Part shown: in pieces, positions 42,400 to 51,483 of the stretch | How positions within the stretch are numbered: the first letter of the stretch is position 1 | Layout of the letters: each line of letters opens with the position of its first letter | Assembly: GCA_934317005.1 (NCBI GenBank) | Contig: CAKREB010000003.1 | Span: forward strand, 62,001-126,000 | Direction of reading: 5' to 3' | Length of the DNA: 64,000 bases | Source of the DNA: an uncultured Lachnospiraceae bacterium | GTDB lineage: Bacteria; Bacillota; Clostridia; Lachnospirales; Lachnospiraceae | Position numbers and translations under genes: made by a program | Notes under the pieces: model-generated | What the model saw: the letters and a program-made list of their open reading frames with translations, nothing else | Database searches by the model: none | Told to the model about the DNA's origin: nothing

Positions 42400-42494
42400 G
42401 TTATCAAGTTACTAGATGTAACAGTAACAAGATATACCCCTCAAACCCCTCTCCTCTTCAGAGTGATTTATCGCTGTGAAGAGGAATTTTTTTG
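42400..42494 (+). ncRNA. Candidate small RNA with C-rich anti-Shine-Dalgarno segment
   Basis: About 95 nt. The 5' part folds as AACTTG-ttat-CAAGTT, or alternatively CTTGTTA with TAACAAG. An open segment ACCCCTCAAACCCCTCTCC (42436-42454) contains three CCTC-type motifs complementary to GAGG ribosome-binding sites. The 3' end is a terminator, CCTCTTCA/TGAAGAGG plus TTTTTTT. No reading frame with a ribosome-binding site is present. C-rich loops of this kind mark several regulatory RNAs of Firmicutes. Function is inferred only. Confidence 0.5.
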
Positions 42495-42559
42495 TTTTCA
42501 TAAAGTAAGAAGCGTTTTATGGGGATACGGAGTATGGCATAGAAGAAGATAAATTTTTA

Positions 42560-42616
42560 ATATTTTGTAGAAAGATGTTTCTATAACAATGGGTAGAAGC
42601 ATCTTTATTTTTTAAT
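42560..42616 (+). terminator. Second terminator-like hairpin in the gap before rnfC
   Basis: AAAGATGTTTCTA pairs with GTAGAAGCATCTTT around a short loop, then ATTTTTT. No gene is evident between it and the sRNA terminator. The gap 42188-42847 thus holds the sRNA, two terminators, one copy of the terminator-linked repeat (42485-42530) and the rnf promoter. Confidence 0.6.
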
Positions 42617-42694
42617 GCAGAAAAGATGCTTTGTTATGCTTTATAGCCTGCTGGGTGCTATTTGGGTGTACAGATTTTTCAGAGAAAGTTAGCG

Positions 42695-42722
42695 TTGACT
42701 TTTTTGGTACAAATGATAAAAT
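42695..42722 (+). promoter_or_regulatory. Promoter of the rnf operon
   Basis: TTGACT, 16-bp spacer, TAAAAT, about 125 bp before the rnfC start. Confidence 0.5.
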
Positions 42723-42847
42723 TGTAGATGAATTGTGGCATGGTTCTTGGTGAAAATGTCAAAAAAACCGGAGAATTTCAACCATATGTCACATAACAAT
42801 CTTGCAAAAAGCATAGATTGAAAAAAAATACAGAAAGGGGAACCGGA

Positions 42848-44170
42848 ATGAGTGAAGCAACATTTCGCGGGGGAGTGCATCCCTACGAAGGAAAAGAACT
42901 GTCCAGTGATTTACCAATTAAGACGGTGATGCCAAAGGGTGATATGGTATTTCCAATGTCACAGCATATTGGTGCACCGGCTACACCTATTGTAAATAAG
43001 GGTGATCAGGTGTTAGTTGGACAAAAGATTGGCGAAGCCAGTGGTTTTATTTCGGCAAATATTTGCAGCTCGGTTTCTGGAACAGTGAAAGCTGTTGAGC
43101 CTAGAATGCTTTTGAATGGTTCAACTGCAACATGTGTAGTGATTGAGAATGATGGAAACTACACGGGAATTGAGGGTCTTGGTGAGAATCGTGATTATAC
43201 GAAACTTACAAATGACGAGATTCGTGAAATTGTTAAAGAAGCAGGAATCGTGGGTATGGGAGGTGCTGGATTTCCAACGAACGTTAAGTTAGCACCGAAG
43301 GAGCCGGATAAGATTGACTACATTTTGGTCAATGGTGCCGAGTGTGAACCATATCTGACCTCAGACTATCGTCAGATGCTGGAATGTCCAGAAGAAATCG
43401 TAGGAGGTTTGAAGGTGATTCTGAAGCTTTTCGATAAAGCAAAGGGATTGATCTGTATTGAGGATAACAAACCGGAAGCGATTAAGAAAATGCAGGAGGC
43501 AGTTGCCGGTGAGAGCCGCATTGAAGTTAAAGTGCTCAAGACAAAATACCCTCAGGGTGGCGAGCGTACATTGATTTCGGCAGCAACAGGCAGAAAGATT
43601 TATTCTGCAAAACTTCCGGCAGATGCAGGATGTATTGTAGATAACATTTCTACTGTTATTGCAATCTATCGTGCTGTGTGCAAGCAGACACCTCTTATTA
43701 CAAGAGTTATGACATTGACAGGAGATGCGTTTAACAAGCCTATCAACGTAAATGTACGTTTGGGATGCAACCATGCAGATCTTGTGGTGGAGGGCGAAGG
43801 ATTTAAACAAGAACCGGCAAAGATTATTTCAGGTGGTCCTATGATGGGATTTGCTATGTTTGATCTGAATGTACCGGTTACAAAGACTTCTTCTTCTATA
43901 TTAGCGATGACAAAGGATGAAGTGGCAGAGTACGAGCCCTCACCATGTATTCGGTGTGGACGCTGTGTTGCTGCCTGTCCGGGTAATTTAGTGCCACAGA
44001 AGATGGCTGCAGCAGCGATGCATAATGATTATGATACCTTTGTAAAACTCAATGGTATGGAGTGTTATGAGTGCGGAAGCTGTACCTATGTCTGTCCGGC
44101 TAAGCGTCCACTGACGCAGAGCTTTAAGCAGGCGCGTCAGTATGTGGCTGCGCAGAGAAGAAAGAAATAG
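42848..44170 (+). CDS. rnfC: Rnf electron transport complex subunit C
   Basis: A 440-aa peripheral subunit with the flavin/NADH-binding region (GMGGAGFPTNVKL, NGAECEPYLTSDYR) and two C-terminal [4Fe-4S] ferredoxin motifs (CIRCGRCVAACP, CYECGSCTYVCP). RnfC is the NAD+ docking site of the ferredoxin:NAD+ oxidoreductase that pumps Na+ or H+. GAAAGGGG precedes the ATG at 42848, giving the standard N-terminus; the ORF extension upstream is not conserved. First gene of rnfCDGEAB. Confidence 0.97.
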   Translation: MSEATFRGGVHPYEGKELSSDLPIKTVMPKGDMVFPMSQHIGAPATPIVNKGDQVLVGQKIGEASGFISANICSSVSGTVKAVEPRMLLNGSTATCVVIENDGNYTGIEGLGENRDYTKLTNDEIREIVKEAGIVGMGGAGFPTNVKLAPKEPDKIDYILVNGAECEPYLTSDYRQMLECPEEIVGGLKVILKLFDKAKGLICIEDNKPEAIKKMQEAVAGESRIEVKVLKTKYPQGGERTLISAATGRKIYSAKLPADAGCIVDNISTVIAIYRAVCKQTPLITRVMTLTGDAFNKPINVNVRLGCNHADLVVEGEGFKQEPAKIISGGPMMGFAMFDLNVPVTKTSSSILAMTKDEVAEYEPSPCIRCGRCVAACPGNLVPQKMAAAAMHNDYDTFVKLNGMECYECGSCTYVCPAKRPLTQSFKQARQYVAAQRRKK

Positions 44171-44185
44171 GAGGTGTAATGTACA

Positions 44186-45127
44186 GTGAGCAATTTATTA
44201 AATATATCATCGTCACCGCATGTTCGTGACAAATCCAGCACGAAAAGCATTATGTGGGATGTCTTTCTTGCACTTATGCCTGCTACTCTTTTTGGTGTTT
44301 GGAATTTTGGGTACAAAGCTGCTGTATTAATCGTAGCGTGTATCGCAACCAGCGTATTGACAGAGTATATCTGGCAGAAAGCAATGAAGCTTCCACTTAC
44401 CGTGAGTGACGGCAGTGCGGCAGTGACTGGTTTGTTACTGGCATTGAACCTGTCTTCTACTTTCCCGGTATGGATGGCGATGCTTGGTAGTGTATTCGCA
44501 ATTATTATTGTAAAGCAGTTATTTGGTGGTCTTGGTCAGAACTTCATGAACCCGGCACTTGGTGCAAGATGCTTTTTGATGGTATCTTTTGCCGGCAAGA
44601 TGACATCATTTACATATGATGGTGTGACAGGTGCAACACCATTGGCATTGATCAAAAACGGAGATAACTCTACAAATCTTCTTGATATGTTCCTTGGAAC
44701 AATTGGTGGAACGATTGGTGAGACTTCTACACTTGCTTTGTTGATTGGTGCGGCATATCTTTTGATTCGTAAAGTAATCACATGGAGAATTCCGGTCTGC
44801 TATATTGCAACCTTTGCAATCTTTGCATTGATCTTTGGTGGACATGGATTCGATATGACATATTTGGCAAAAGAGCTTTGTGGTGGTGGTCTGATGCTTG
44901 GTGCATTCTTCATGGCAACAGATTATGTTACAAGCCCGATTACAGCAAAGGGACAGATTGTATTTGGTATTCTTTTAGGTATTTTGACAGGAGTGTTCCG
45001 TATTTACGGTGCTTCTGCTGAGGGAGTTTCCTATGCGATCATTATCTGTAACCTCTTAGTACCTTTGATCGAGAGAGTTACACTTCCGGTTCCATTTGGA
45101 AAGGAGGGAATCAAAGATGGCAAATAG
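44186..45127 (+). CDS. rnfD: Rnf electron transport complex subunit D
   Basis: A 313-aa membrane protein with about nine to ten helices. DGVTGATPLALIK carries the Thr that covalently binds FMN in this family. It starts with GTG at 44186 behind AGGAGG. Its 3' end overlaps rnfG by 11 bp. Confidence 0.95.
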   Translation: MSNLLNISSSPHVRDKSSTKSIMWDVFLALMPATLFGVWNFGYKAAVLIVACIATSVLTEYIWQKAMKLPLTVSDGSAAVTGLLLALNLSSTFPVWMAMLGSVFAIIIVKQLFGGLGQNFMNPALGARCFLMVSFAGKMTSFTYDGVTGATPLALIKNGDNSTNLLDMFLGTIGGTIGETSTLALLIGAAYLLIRKVITWRIPVCYIATFAIFALIFGGHGFDMTYLAKELCGGGLMLGAFFMATDYVTSPITAKGQIVFGILLGILTGVFRIYGASAEGVSYAIIICNLLVPLIERVTLPVPFGKEGIKDGK

Positions 45128-45770
45128 TACAAAGTCAGATAATACATTAATTCATGATACCATATGCCTCTTTCTGATTACTCTGATTGCAGGTATTTTG
45201 CTTGGCGGTGTCTATCAGATCACAAAGAATCCAATCGCAAAGCAGAATGAAAAGGTAAAACAGGAAGCGTATGCAGCTGTTTATAAGGGTGCATCCTTTG
45301 AATCAGATTCTAAGATCGATTCTGCATTAAAGACCTTTCAGAATGATCTGGCAAAGGGAAAAGTAAAGACAGCATCCGGAACGGATCTCTCTGACGTAGA
45401 GATTCAGGAGGTTATGAAAGCAACCGTTGATGGAAAAGATGCCGGCTATGTTGTGACATGCAGTGGAAAAGGTTACGGTGGAGCCGTTAAGATTGCACTT
45501 GGCGTAGATGCAGATGGTGCAGTTAAAGGTATCCAGATCATGGACTGCAGCAACGAAACTCCGGGTCTTGGTCAGAACAGTGCTAACACAGAGTGGAACA
45601 AACAGTATGTTGGCATGAACAAATCACAGGATATCACTGTTGTAAAGGACGGCACAGGAAGCACAAAGGATGGCAAGATCAATGCGATCAGTGGTGCAAC
45701 GATTACCAGTAGTGCTGTAACAAGAGCGGTAAACGGTGCTTTGTTATTTATTACATCATTATCAGAATAG
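45117..45770 (+). CDS. rnfG: Rnf electron transport complex subunit G
   Basis: A 217-aa protein with one N-terminal transmembrane helix and an extracytoplasmic FMN-binding domain; SGATITSSAVTRAVN has the Thr for covalent FMN attachment. The ATG at 45117 is preceded by AAGGAGGG inside the end of rnfD. Confidence 0.95.
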   Translation: MANSTKSDNTLIHDTICLFLITLIAGILLGGVYQITKNPIAKQNEKVKQEAYAAVYKGASFESDSKIDSALKTFQNDLAKGKVKTASGTDLSDVEIQEVMKATVDGKDAGYVVTCSGKGYGGAVKIALGVDADGAVKGIQIMDCSNETPGLGQNSANTEWNKQYVGMNKSQDITVVKDGTGSTKDGKINAISGATITSSAVTRAVNGALLFITSLSE

Positions 45771-45781
45771 GAGGGACATTC

Positions 45782-46588
45782 ATGAATTCATGTACAGAAC
45801 GTTTAAAGAACGGTATCATTACGGAAAATCCCACCTTTGTAATGATGCTTGGTATGTGTCCGACACTTGCAGTAACATCTTCTGCAATCAATGGTCTGGG
45901 CATGGGACTTACAACGACAGCGGTACTGGTACTTTCCAATGTATTTATTTCGCTGCTTCGTAAAGTGATTCCTGATAACGTGCGTATTCCGGCATTTATC
46001 GTTATTGTCGCATCGTTCGTTACAATTATTCAGCTGCTGTTGCAGGCATATCTGCCTTCATTAAACAGCGCACTCGGTGTATATATCCCATTGATCGTTG
46101 TAAACTGTATCATCTTGGGAAGAGCGGAAGCATATGCATCTAAGAATCCGCCACTGCCATCTTTGTTTGATGGTCTTGGTATGGGACTTGGTTTTACATT
46201 TGGTCTGACTTGTATTGGTATCTGCCGTGAGATTCTTGGTGCCGGTGCTATTTTTGGCAAGCAGATCATTCCGGATGATTTTCATATTACATTCTTTGTA
46301 TTAGCTCCGGGAGCATTCTTAGTTCTATCATTCCTGACAGCCATTCAGAATAAGCTGAAGATGCCATCTGCTACCAATGTACCGGGTGGAGATGAAAAGC
46401 TGTCATGCGGTGGTAACTGTGCATCCTGCGTTGGTTCAAACTGCGTAGCAAACAAAGGTCTTGTAGAGGCTGAGCGTGTTGCTGCAAAGGCTGCAAAAGC
46501 ACAGGCTGCAAAGGAAGCAGCAGAGAAAGCAAAAGCTGCAAAGGCTGCGAAAGCAGCGGCTGAGGCAGCGCAGAAAAAGGAGGATTGA
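45782..46588 (+). CDS. rnfE: Rnf electron transport complex subunit E with Cys-rich and Ala/Lys-rich tail
   Basis: 268 aa. Residues 1-195 are the six-helix RnfE/NqrD core (CPTLAVTSSAINGLGMG, PPLPSLFDGLGMGLGFT). Beyond it is an extension with four cysteines (209, 213, 216, 221: CGGNCASCVGSNC) and then a ~40-residue highly helical Ala/Lys/Glu tail (AAKAAKAQAAKEAAEKAKAA). The core alone is about 200 aa in well-studied homologues, so the tail is an addition, presumably cytoplasmic. AGGAGG precedes the ATG. Confidence 0.95.
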   Translation: MNSCTERLKNGIITENPTFVMMLGMCPTLAVTSSAINGLGMGLTTTAVLVLSNVFISLLRKVIPDNVRIPAFIVIVASFVTIIQLLLQAYLPSLNSALGVYIPLIVVNCIILGRAEAYASKNPPLPSLFDGLGMGLGFTFGLTCIGICREILGAGAIFGKQIIPDDFHITFFVLAPGAFLVLSFLTAIQNKLKMPSATNVPGGDEKLSCGGNCASCVGSNCVANKGLVEAERVAAKAAKAQAAKEAAEKAKAAKAAKAAAEAAQKKED

Positions 46589-46593
46589 TTTAA

Positions 46594-47166
46594 GTGAATT
46601 TATTTGTGATTATTATTTCATCCATGCTTGTAAGCAATGTTGTACTTAGTCAGTTCCTCGGTATCTGTCCATTCCTTGGGGTATCCAAAAAGATTGAAAC
46701 AGCCGTTGGAATGGGGGCTGCGGTAACATTCGTTATTACAATTGCAAGTATGATAACGTACCCGATTTATTATGCGATTTTAGTGCCTTTGAAGTTAGAA
46801 TATCTGCAAACAATCGCATTCATTTTGATCATTGCAGCATTGGTTCAGTTTGTGGAGATGGCATTAAAGAAATTTATGCCGGCACTTCATGCATCGCTTG
46901 GTGTGTATCTTCCTCTGATTACAACAAACTGTGCGGTACTTGGTGTTGCAATCAATAATATTTCGGATGGATATAACTTTATTCAGAGTGTACTCTGCGG
47001 TATGTTTACGGCAATTGGTTTCCTGATTTCTATCACAATCCTTGCCGGCATCCGTGAGAAGATTGAATACAATGATATTCCGGAGTCTTTTAAGGGTACG
47101 CCAATTGTATTAGTAACAGCTAGTTTGATGGCTATTGCATTCTGCGGATTCGCAGGATTAGTCTAG
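46594..47166 (+). CDS. rnfA: Rnf electron transport complex subunit A
   Basis: A 190-aa integral membrane protein with six helices, paralogous to RnfE, with the conserved LGICPFLGVSKKIETAVGMG and TTNCAVLGVA segments whose Cys residues hold a membrane [2Fe-2S] centre in Rnf/Nqr. It starts with GTG behind AAGGAGG, 5 bp after rnfE. Confidence 0.96.
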   Translation: MNLFVIIISSMLVSNVVLSQFLGICPFLGVSKKIETAVGMGAAVTFVITIASMITYPIYYAILVPLKLEYLQTIAFILIIAALVQFVEMALKKFMPALHASLGVYLPLITTNCAVLGVAINNISDGYNFIQSVLCGMFTAIGFLISITILAGIREKIEYNDIPESFKGTPIVLVTASLMAIAFCGFAGLV

Positions 47167-47181
47167 GAAGGGGGAAACAGT

Positions 47182-47973
47182 ATGACTCAAGTATTGATTG
47201 CAGCAGTTGTAATTGGTGTGACTGGTCTTCTGATCGCTCTTCTTCTGGGATTCGCTGCGATTCAGTTTAAAGTACCTGTTGATGAAAAAGAAATCGCTGT
47301 ACGCGAATATTTACCAGGTAACAACTGTGGTGGATGTGGCTATGCAGGTTGTGATGCATTGGCAAAAGCAATCGCAGCAGGTGAGGCACCGGTAAATGCC
47401 TGTCCTGTTGGTGGCGCTGCCGTTGCAGAAAAAATCGGTGCTGTCATGGGCGTAGAGAGTGGCGATGCAGTAAAGATGGTTGCTTATGTAAAATGTGCCG
47501 GTACCTGTGAAAAAGCAGGCATCAAGGCAAATTATTATGGAATTTCTGACTGTAAGCGTGCAGCAGCCATTCCGGGACGTGGTGATAAGGCATGTTCTTA
47601 TGGCTGCCTTGGCTTTGGCTCTTGTGTAGAGGCATGTCAGTTTGATGCAATCCATGTCAGAGAAGGTATTGCAGTGGTAGACAAAGAGCACTGCGTTGCC
47701 TGTGGTAAGTGTATCAAAGAGTGTCCAAACGGTTTGATCGAGTTAGTACCGTATGATGCAAAATACGCAGTAAGCTGCTCAAACAAGGATAAGGGACCAA
47801 AGGTTATGGCAGTATGTGATACAGGATGTATCGGCTGTGGAATCTGCGCAAAGCAGTGTCAGTTTGATGCAATCACATTAGAAAATAATGTGGCACATAT
47901 TGATCAGACAAAATGTAAAGGCTGTGGAGCATGCGCAGCTAAATGTCCTAAGAAGGTTATTTTGGCACACTAA
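47182..47973 (+). CDS. rnfB: Rnf electron transport complex subunit B
   Basis: A 263-aa ferredoxin-accepting subunit. There is one N-terminal transmembrane helix, then the CxxC-type [4Fe-4S] motif NNCGGCGYAGCDALA...CPVGG, and clusters in CSYGCLGFGSCVEAC, CVACGKCIKECP, CIGCGICAKQC and CKGCGACAAKCP. It passes electrons from reduced ferredoxin into the complex. Last gene of the operon, followed by a terminator. Confidence 0.97.
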   Translation: MTQVLIAAVVIGVTGLLIALLLGFAAIQFKVPVDEKEIAVREYLPGNNCGGCGYAGCDALAKAIAAGEAPVNACPVGGAAVAEKIGAVMGVESGDAVKMVAYVKCAGTCEKAGIKANYYGISDCKRAAAIPGRGDKACSYGCLGFGSCVEACQFDAIHVREGIAVVDKEHCVACGKCIKECPNGLIELVPYDAKYAVSCSNKDKGPKVMAVCDTGCIGCGICAKQCQFDAITLENNVAHIDQTKCKGCGACAAKCPKKVILAH

Positions 47974-48021
47974 TCTAACAGATATCCCTATAGGGATGCG
48001 TATGAAAAATAAAGCACATAG

Positions 48022-48053
48022 AAAAAGTACTGTCAGTTTTGGCAGTGCTTTTT
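48022..48053 (+). terminator. Terminator of the rnf operon
   Basis: AAAGTACTGTCA pairs with TTGGCAGTGCTTT (with G-U), ending in TTTTT. Confidence 0.8.
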
Positions 48054-48186
48054 CTGTTTGGATACTGCAACATTTGCAAAGGAAATCTTGCGGCTTGGTA
48101 GAAGGATGTGTTATACTTAGATATATTGGCTATTTTGCAAAATAGCGGGGGGTTACGGCGAGTGCTAAAGTAAGGAGAGGGAACAA

Positions 48187-51100
48187 ATGAACGAATACAA
48201 CAAACTAGAAGGTTTTTTGGAAGATACATTCTTTCAAAGAAATGAAGAGCAGGTCAACCGGTTGGTCTGTAAAGGGGTAGCTTATGCTTCTTTAGTATTT
48301 CCATTAATGGTGCTGCTAAATGCGATAGGGATTTTTCGGTTTACGAGTGCCATATCCGTTTTAGTCCTGATTATTGGATTTTTTTGCACACTTTCACCGA
48401 TGATACTGCAAAGAGTAGTAAAGAATCAGATATTTACGAAATATTATGTGTTAATCTGTATTATTGTGCTAGTCAGTGTTCTGGCAACGCAATATCATAT
48501 TGGAATCTATATTACATTAATTCTGGCACCGATTATAAGCTGTTTGTATTTTGACAGGAAATTTACGATTCAGATTGTGCTGTTGTCTTTTGTGGGCTTT
48601 TTGATCGGCTGGTATTTCCGTTGCATACAGTTGAGGGATGCGCTATATCCCGGTGAAACGGTGTGGGCAACATACATCCCGTTTGTTTTTGGTTTTGTGA
48701 TTGAGTTTGGCGTTGCTTTATTCTTTTTGTCTAAGCTTGCTGAGCGTACACATACATTTCTGGTGGAACAAAAAGAAATGCTTGTCGAGATGGAAAAAAA
48801 GGATGCAAAGATACAGTTGGTCTTAAATGCGACCAAAGATATATTGTTTGAGTATAACATCGAGGAAAACTTCTTTTCGAGCAATGGCAGTATTCGGAAT
48901 TGGACGCGGAAAGATATAGAAATTGAGAACTTTACGGATTATATCCGTCAGATACAATGGAAAACAAATGATTTTATTGATGCTGTCAAAAGATATTCTA
49001 TGGTTTCGGAGGAAGATGGAAACCGTTTTCAGGAAGAAATCTGTCTGAGTTTTTCAGAAAATGGAACAGAGAATGGAAAAGACTATGTAATCTGGGCATA
49101 CTTTGAGCTAAGTGTGCTGCGCAATTCAGAAGGCAAGGCAAAAACCATCGTAGGAAAGCTTCGTGATATTACGCAGCAGAAATTAGATGAGCTGCAGGCG
49201 GATGAAATGAAAAAGTTTGACACGCTTTCCGGTATGTACAACTATGCAAGCTTTCGTAAGATTATTGAGGAACGCGGTCAGTCAGGCGGTAAATCACATG
49301 AGCTGATGATCGTACACATCAGAAATTATGCAGAGATTACAGAGTGCTATGGAGATGTTTACCGTGATTTTATTATGGTAAGTGTCGCAGAGGCAATTAA
49401 GAATGTAGCGCAGGGCGAAGGTGTACTGCCATGTCGTTTATCAGATACGGTATTCCTTGTCTATATTGAAAATGTTGATCTGGTTGACAATGGAACGATG
49501 CAGCGTGATCTGAATCAGGCACTGGGAAGCCTGTATGTAGGTGAAAAAGATGTAGATACGGTATCTTATGACTTTAGTTACTACCTGGGTGAAGAAAAGC
49601 TAGAGGAGCTTGTGTCTATTGCACTTCGTTATGTAGATGCAAAAGAATTTGCGACAGAAGTAGAGCTTGACATGAAAGAGGAAGAAAGTCCTCTGATCGC
49701 CGTTGCATCCACAGAAGAAACATTTCATCAGTTATCAGAAGAGAGACGGCAGGAAGAGGGCGAAAATCTTATCACTAATATTGCCGCTTTGGTCGTAAGT
49801 GCAAAGGATTTCCGAAGTGCGATACAGATGGCACTGGCACAGGTAGGAAGATTCTTCGAACTGGACGGAATACGCATATATGAATTTAATGATACAACAC
49901 AGACCGTTCTGCCTGATTTTACATGGGCAGTTGATACAGAAACGGCAAAAGAGTGCAAGGATGTTGTGTTGGATTATGAGATTCGCCATTTCTTTACTGA
50001 GAACTTTGGAAAGAGTCGTGTGGTAGATAATACAATTGGCGCATTTCAGGATTTCTTCCGACAGTTTGGAGAAAATCCGTTTTTACTGCATGAATATTCT
50101 ACGCTGATCTGCCCGATTACGGTAGAATCCAGTTGTCATGCCGTTATTTTATATGATATGAAGGAGAATGATTATACCTGGAGTGATCAGCAAAAAGAGC
50201 TGTTGCTATCTCTGGCGAAGATTCTTGGTAACGATATTCTGGCACTTCAGCAGGATTCTGCGAACAAAGCAAGAAGTACATTTTTGGCAAATATGTCATA
50301 TGAGGTTCGCTCTCCGATCCATGCGATCATGGGATTTACAGAACTGGCACGTGGCGAATTACAAAACACAGACAGAGTGAGAGAGTGTCTGGATTCTATC
50401 GACCGTTCATCTGAAAAGCTGATCAATATTGTAACCGATACATTTGATCTGGCGAAGATGGAACTTGGAAAGATGAAGCTTACTCCTGATGTGTTTAGCA
50501 TGGAAGATCTGCTTGCACAGGTGGAGGAGCAGACGCAGTATGAAGCTTCTAAGAAGCAGACGACCTTTTTACTGGAGCGAAAGTTTAAGGAGAATTTCTT
50601 ATACGGTGATGCAACCAGAATCTATCAGGTGATTTCGTATCTCGTAGAAAATGCGGTTCGCACGATTCAGACAGGCGGCAGCGTGTATGTGTTAGCAGAG
50701 GAACGGGAACATAACGGTTCGGAAGTATCTATGTATTTTGCAATATCAGAGATAGGTGGAGAAACGGACGATGAGGTCAGACAGCAGCTTTTTGCTGATC
50801 TGGAGCAGGGAAAGGATACCAATATCAAAAAGCATAACGGAACAGGACTTGATCTGGCAGTATGCTATCATTTGGTACAAATGATGGGTGGAACTCTTGA
50901 GATTGACAATGATAAGGAGAATACGACGACATTCCATTTCGTGCTAAAGTTAGAGGTGCCATCTAAGGAAAGTACCGTACAGTATCTTGGAAAACAGAAG
51001 GAAAACACTGATGAAATAGTTAGTCTGGATGGCAGGAAGATTCTTCTGGCGGAGGATAATCTTGTCAGCGCAGAGGTAGTTAAACGTCTGCTTGAGCTGG

Positions 51101-51483
51101 AAGGGGCTTTGGTGACAGTTGCTTTAGACGGTGAGGAGTGTGTGAAGCAGTACTGGCAGAGTCAGATAGGAGAGTATGACTTTATTTTGATGGATGTTCA
51201 TATGCCGAAGATGAACGGGTATGAAGCGACACGTGATATCCGTGCCTGTGGAAGACAGGATGCTTTAGATATACCAATCATAGCGATGACGGCAAATGCG
51301 TTTGATGAGGATGTTCAGGAGGCAATGGATGCCGGAATGGATGCCCATCTGGCAAAGCCGGTACAACTAAGAGCATTGCTAAAAGAGGTTGGAAAACTTT
51401 TAAGTAAAAAACAAAGCAGAGGTGAAAAATCCAATGGGAAAAGAAGTAAAGACAAATGCAATGAGGATTTTGGACCGCAATAA
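48187..51483 (+). CDS. Hybrid sensor protein: PAS, degenerate GGDEF, GAF, kinase-like domain (phospho-acceptor His replaced) and receiver
   Basis: 1098 aa. Residues ~30-200 hold about six transmembrane helices, ~205-335 a PAS-like domain, ~335-490 a GGDEF-like fold whose signature is RLSDT in place of GGDEF, and ~520-690 a GAF domain. The DHp segment reads NMSYEVRSP, with Tyr705 where the phosphorylated His (SHEIRTP) belongs. The ATPase part keeps NAVRTI and GTGLDLAV. The receiver domain (~945-1070) is intact with Asp1003 (LMDVHMP). It is probably not a self-phosphorylating kinase; phosphatase or receiver-only roles are possible. It overlaps the next gene by 50 bp. Confidence 0.85.
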   Translation: MNEYNKLEGFLEDTFFQRNEEQVNRLVCKGVAYASLVFPLMVLLNAIGIFRFTSAISVLVLIIGFFCTLSPMILQRVVKNQIFTKYYVLICIIVLVSVLATQYHIGIYITLILAPIISCLYFDRKFTIQIVLLSFVGFLIGWYFRCIQLRDALYPGETVWATYIPFVFGFVIEFGVALFFLSKLAERTHTFLVEQKEMLVEMEKKDAKIQLVLNATKDILFEYNIEENFFSSNGSIRNWTRKDIEIENFTDYIRQIQWKTNDFIDAVKRYSMVSEEDGNRFQEEICLSFSENGTENGKDYVIWAYFELSVLRNSEGKAKTIVGKLRDITQQKLDELQADEMKKFDTLSGMYNYASFRKIIEERGQSGGKSHELMIVHIRNYAEITECYGDVYRDFIMVSVAEAIKNVAQGEGVLPCRLSDTVFLVYIENVDLVDNGTMQRDLNQALGSLYVGEKDVDTVSYDFSYYLGEEKLEELVSIALRYVDAKEFATEVELDMKEEESPLIAVASTEETFHQLSEERRQEEGENLITNIAALVVSAKDFRSAIQMALAQVGRFFELDGIRIYEFNDTTQTVLPDFTWAVDTETAKECKDVVLDYEIRHFFTENFGKSRVVDNTIGAFQDFFRQFGENPFLLHEYSTLICPITVESSCHAVILYDMKENDYTWSDQQKELLLSLAKILGNDILALQQDSANKARSTFLANMSYEVRSPIHAIMGFTELARGELQNTDRVRECLDSIDRSSEKLINIVTDTFDLAKMELGKMKLTPDVFSMEDLLAQVEEQTQYEASKKQTTFLLERKFKENFLYGDATRIYQVISYLVENAVRTIQTGGSVYVLAEEREHNGSEVSMYFAISEIGGETDDEVRQQLFADLEQGKDTNIKKHNGTGLDLAVCYHLVQMMGGTLEIDNDKENTTTFHFVLKLEVPSKESTVQYLGKQKENTDEIVSLDGRKILLAEDNLVSAEVVKRLLELEGALVTVALDGEECVKQYWQSQIGEYDFILMDVHMPKMNGYEATRDIRACGRQDALDIPIIAMTANAFDEDVQEAMDAGMDAHLAKPVQLRALLKEVGKLLSKKQSRGEKSNGKRSKDKCNEDFGPQ

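Noticed and set aside
46510..46585. Ala/Lys-rich end of rnfE considered as a frameshift artefact
   Set aside because: The frame stays open with good codon use up to a stop 5 bp before the well-placed rnfA start, and the ribosome-binding site for rnfA lies right there.
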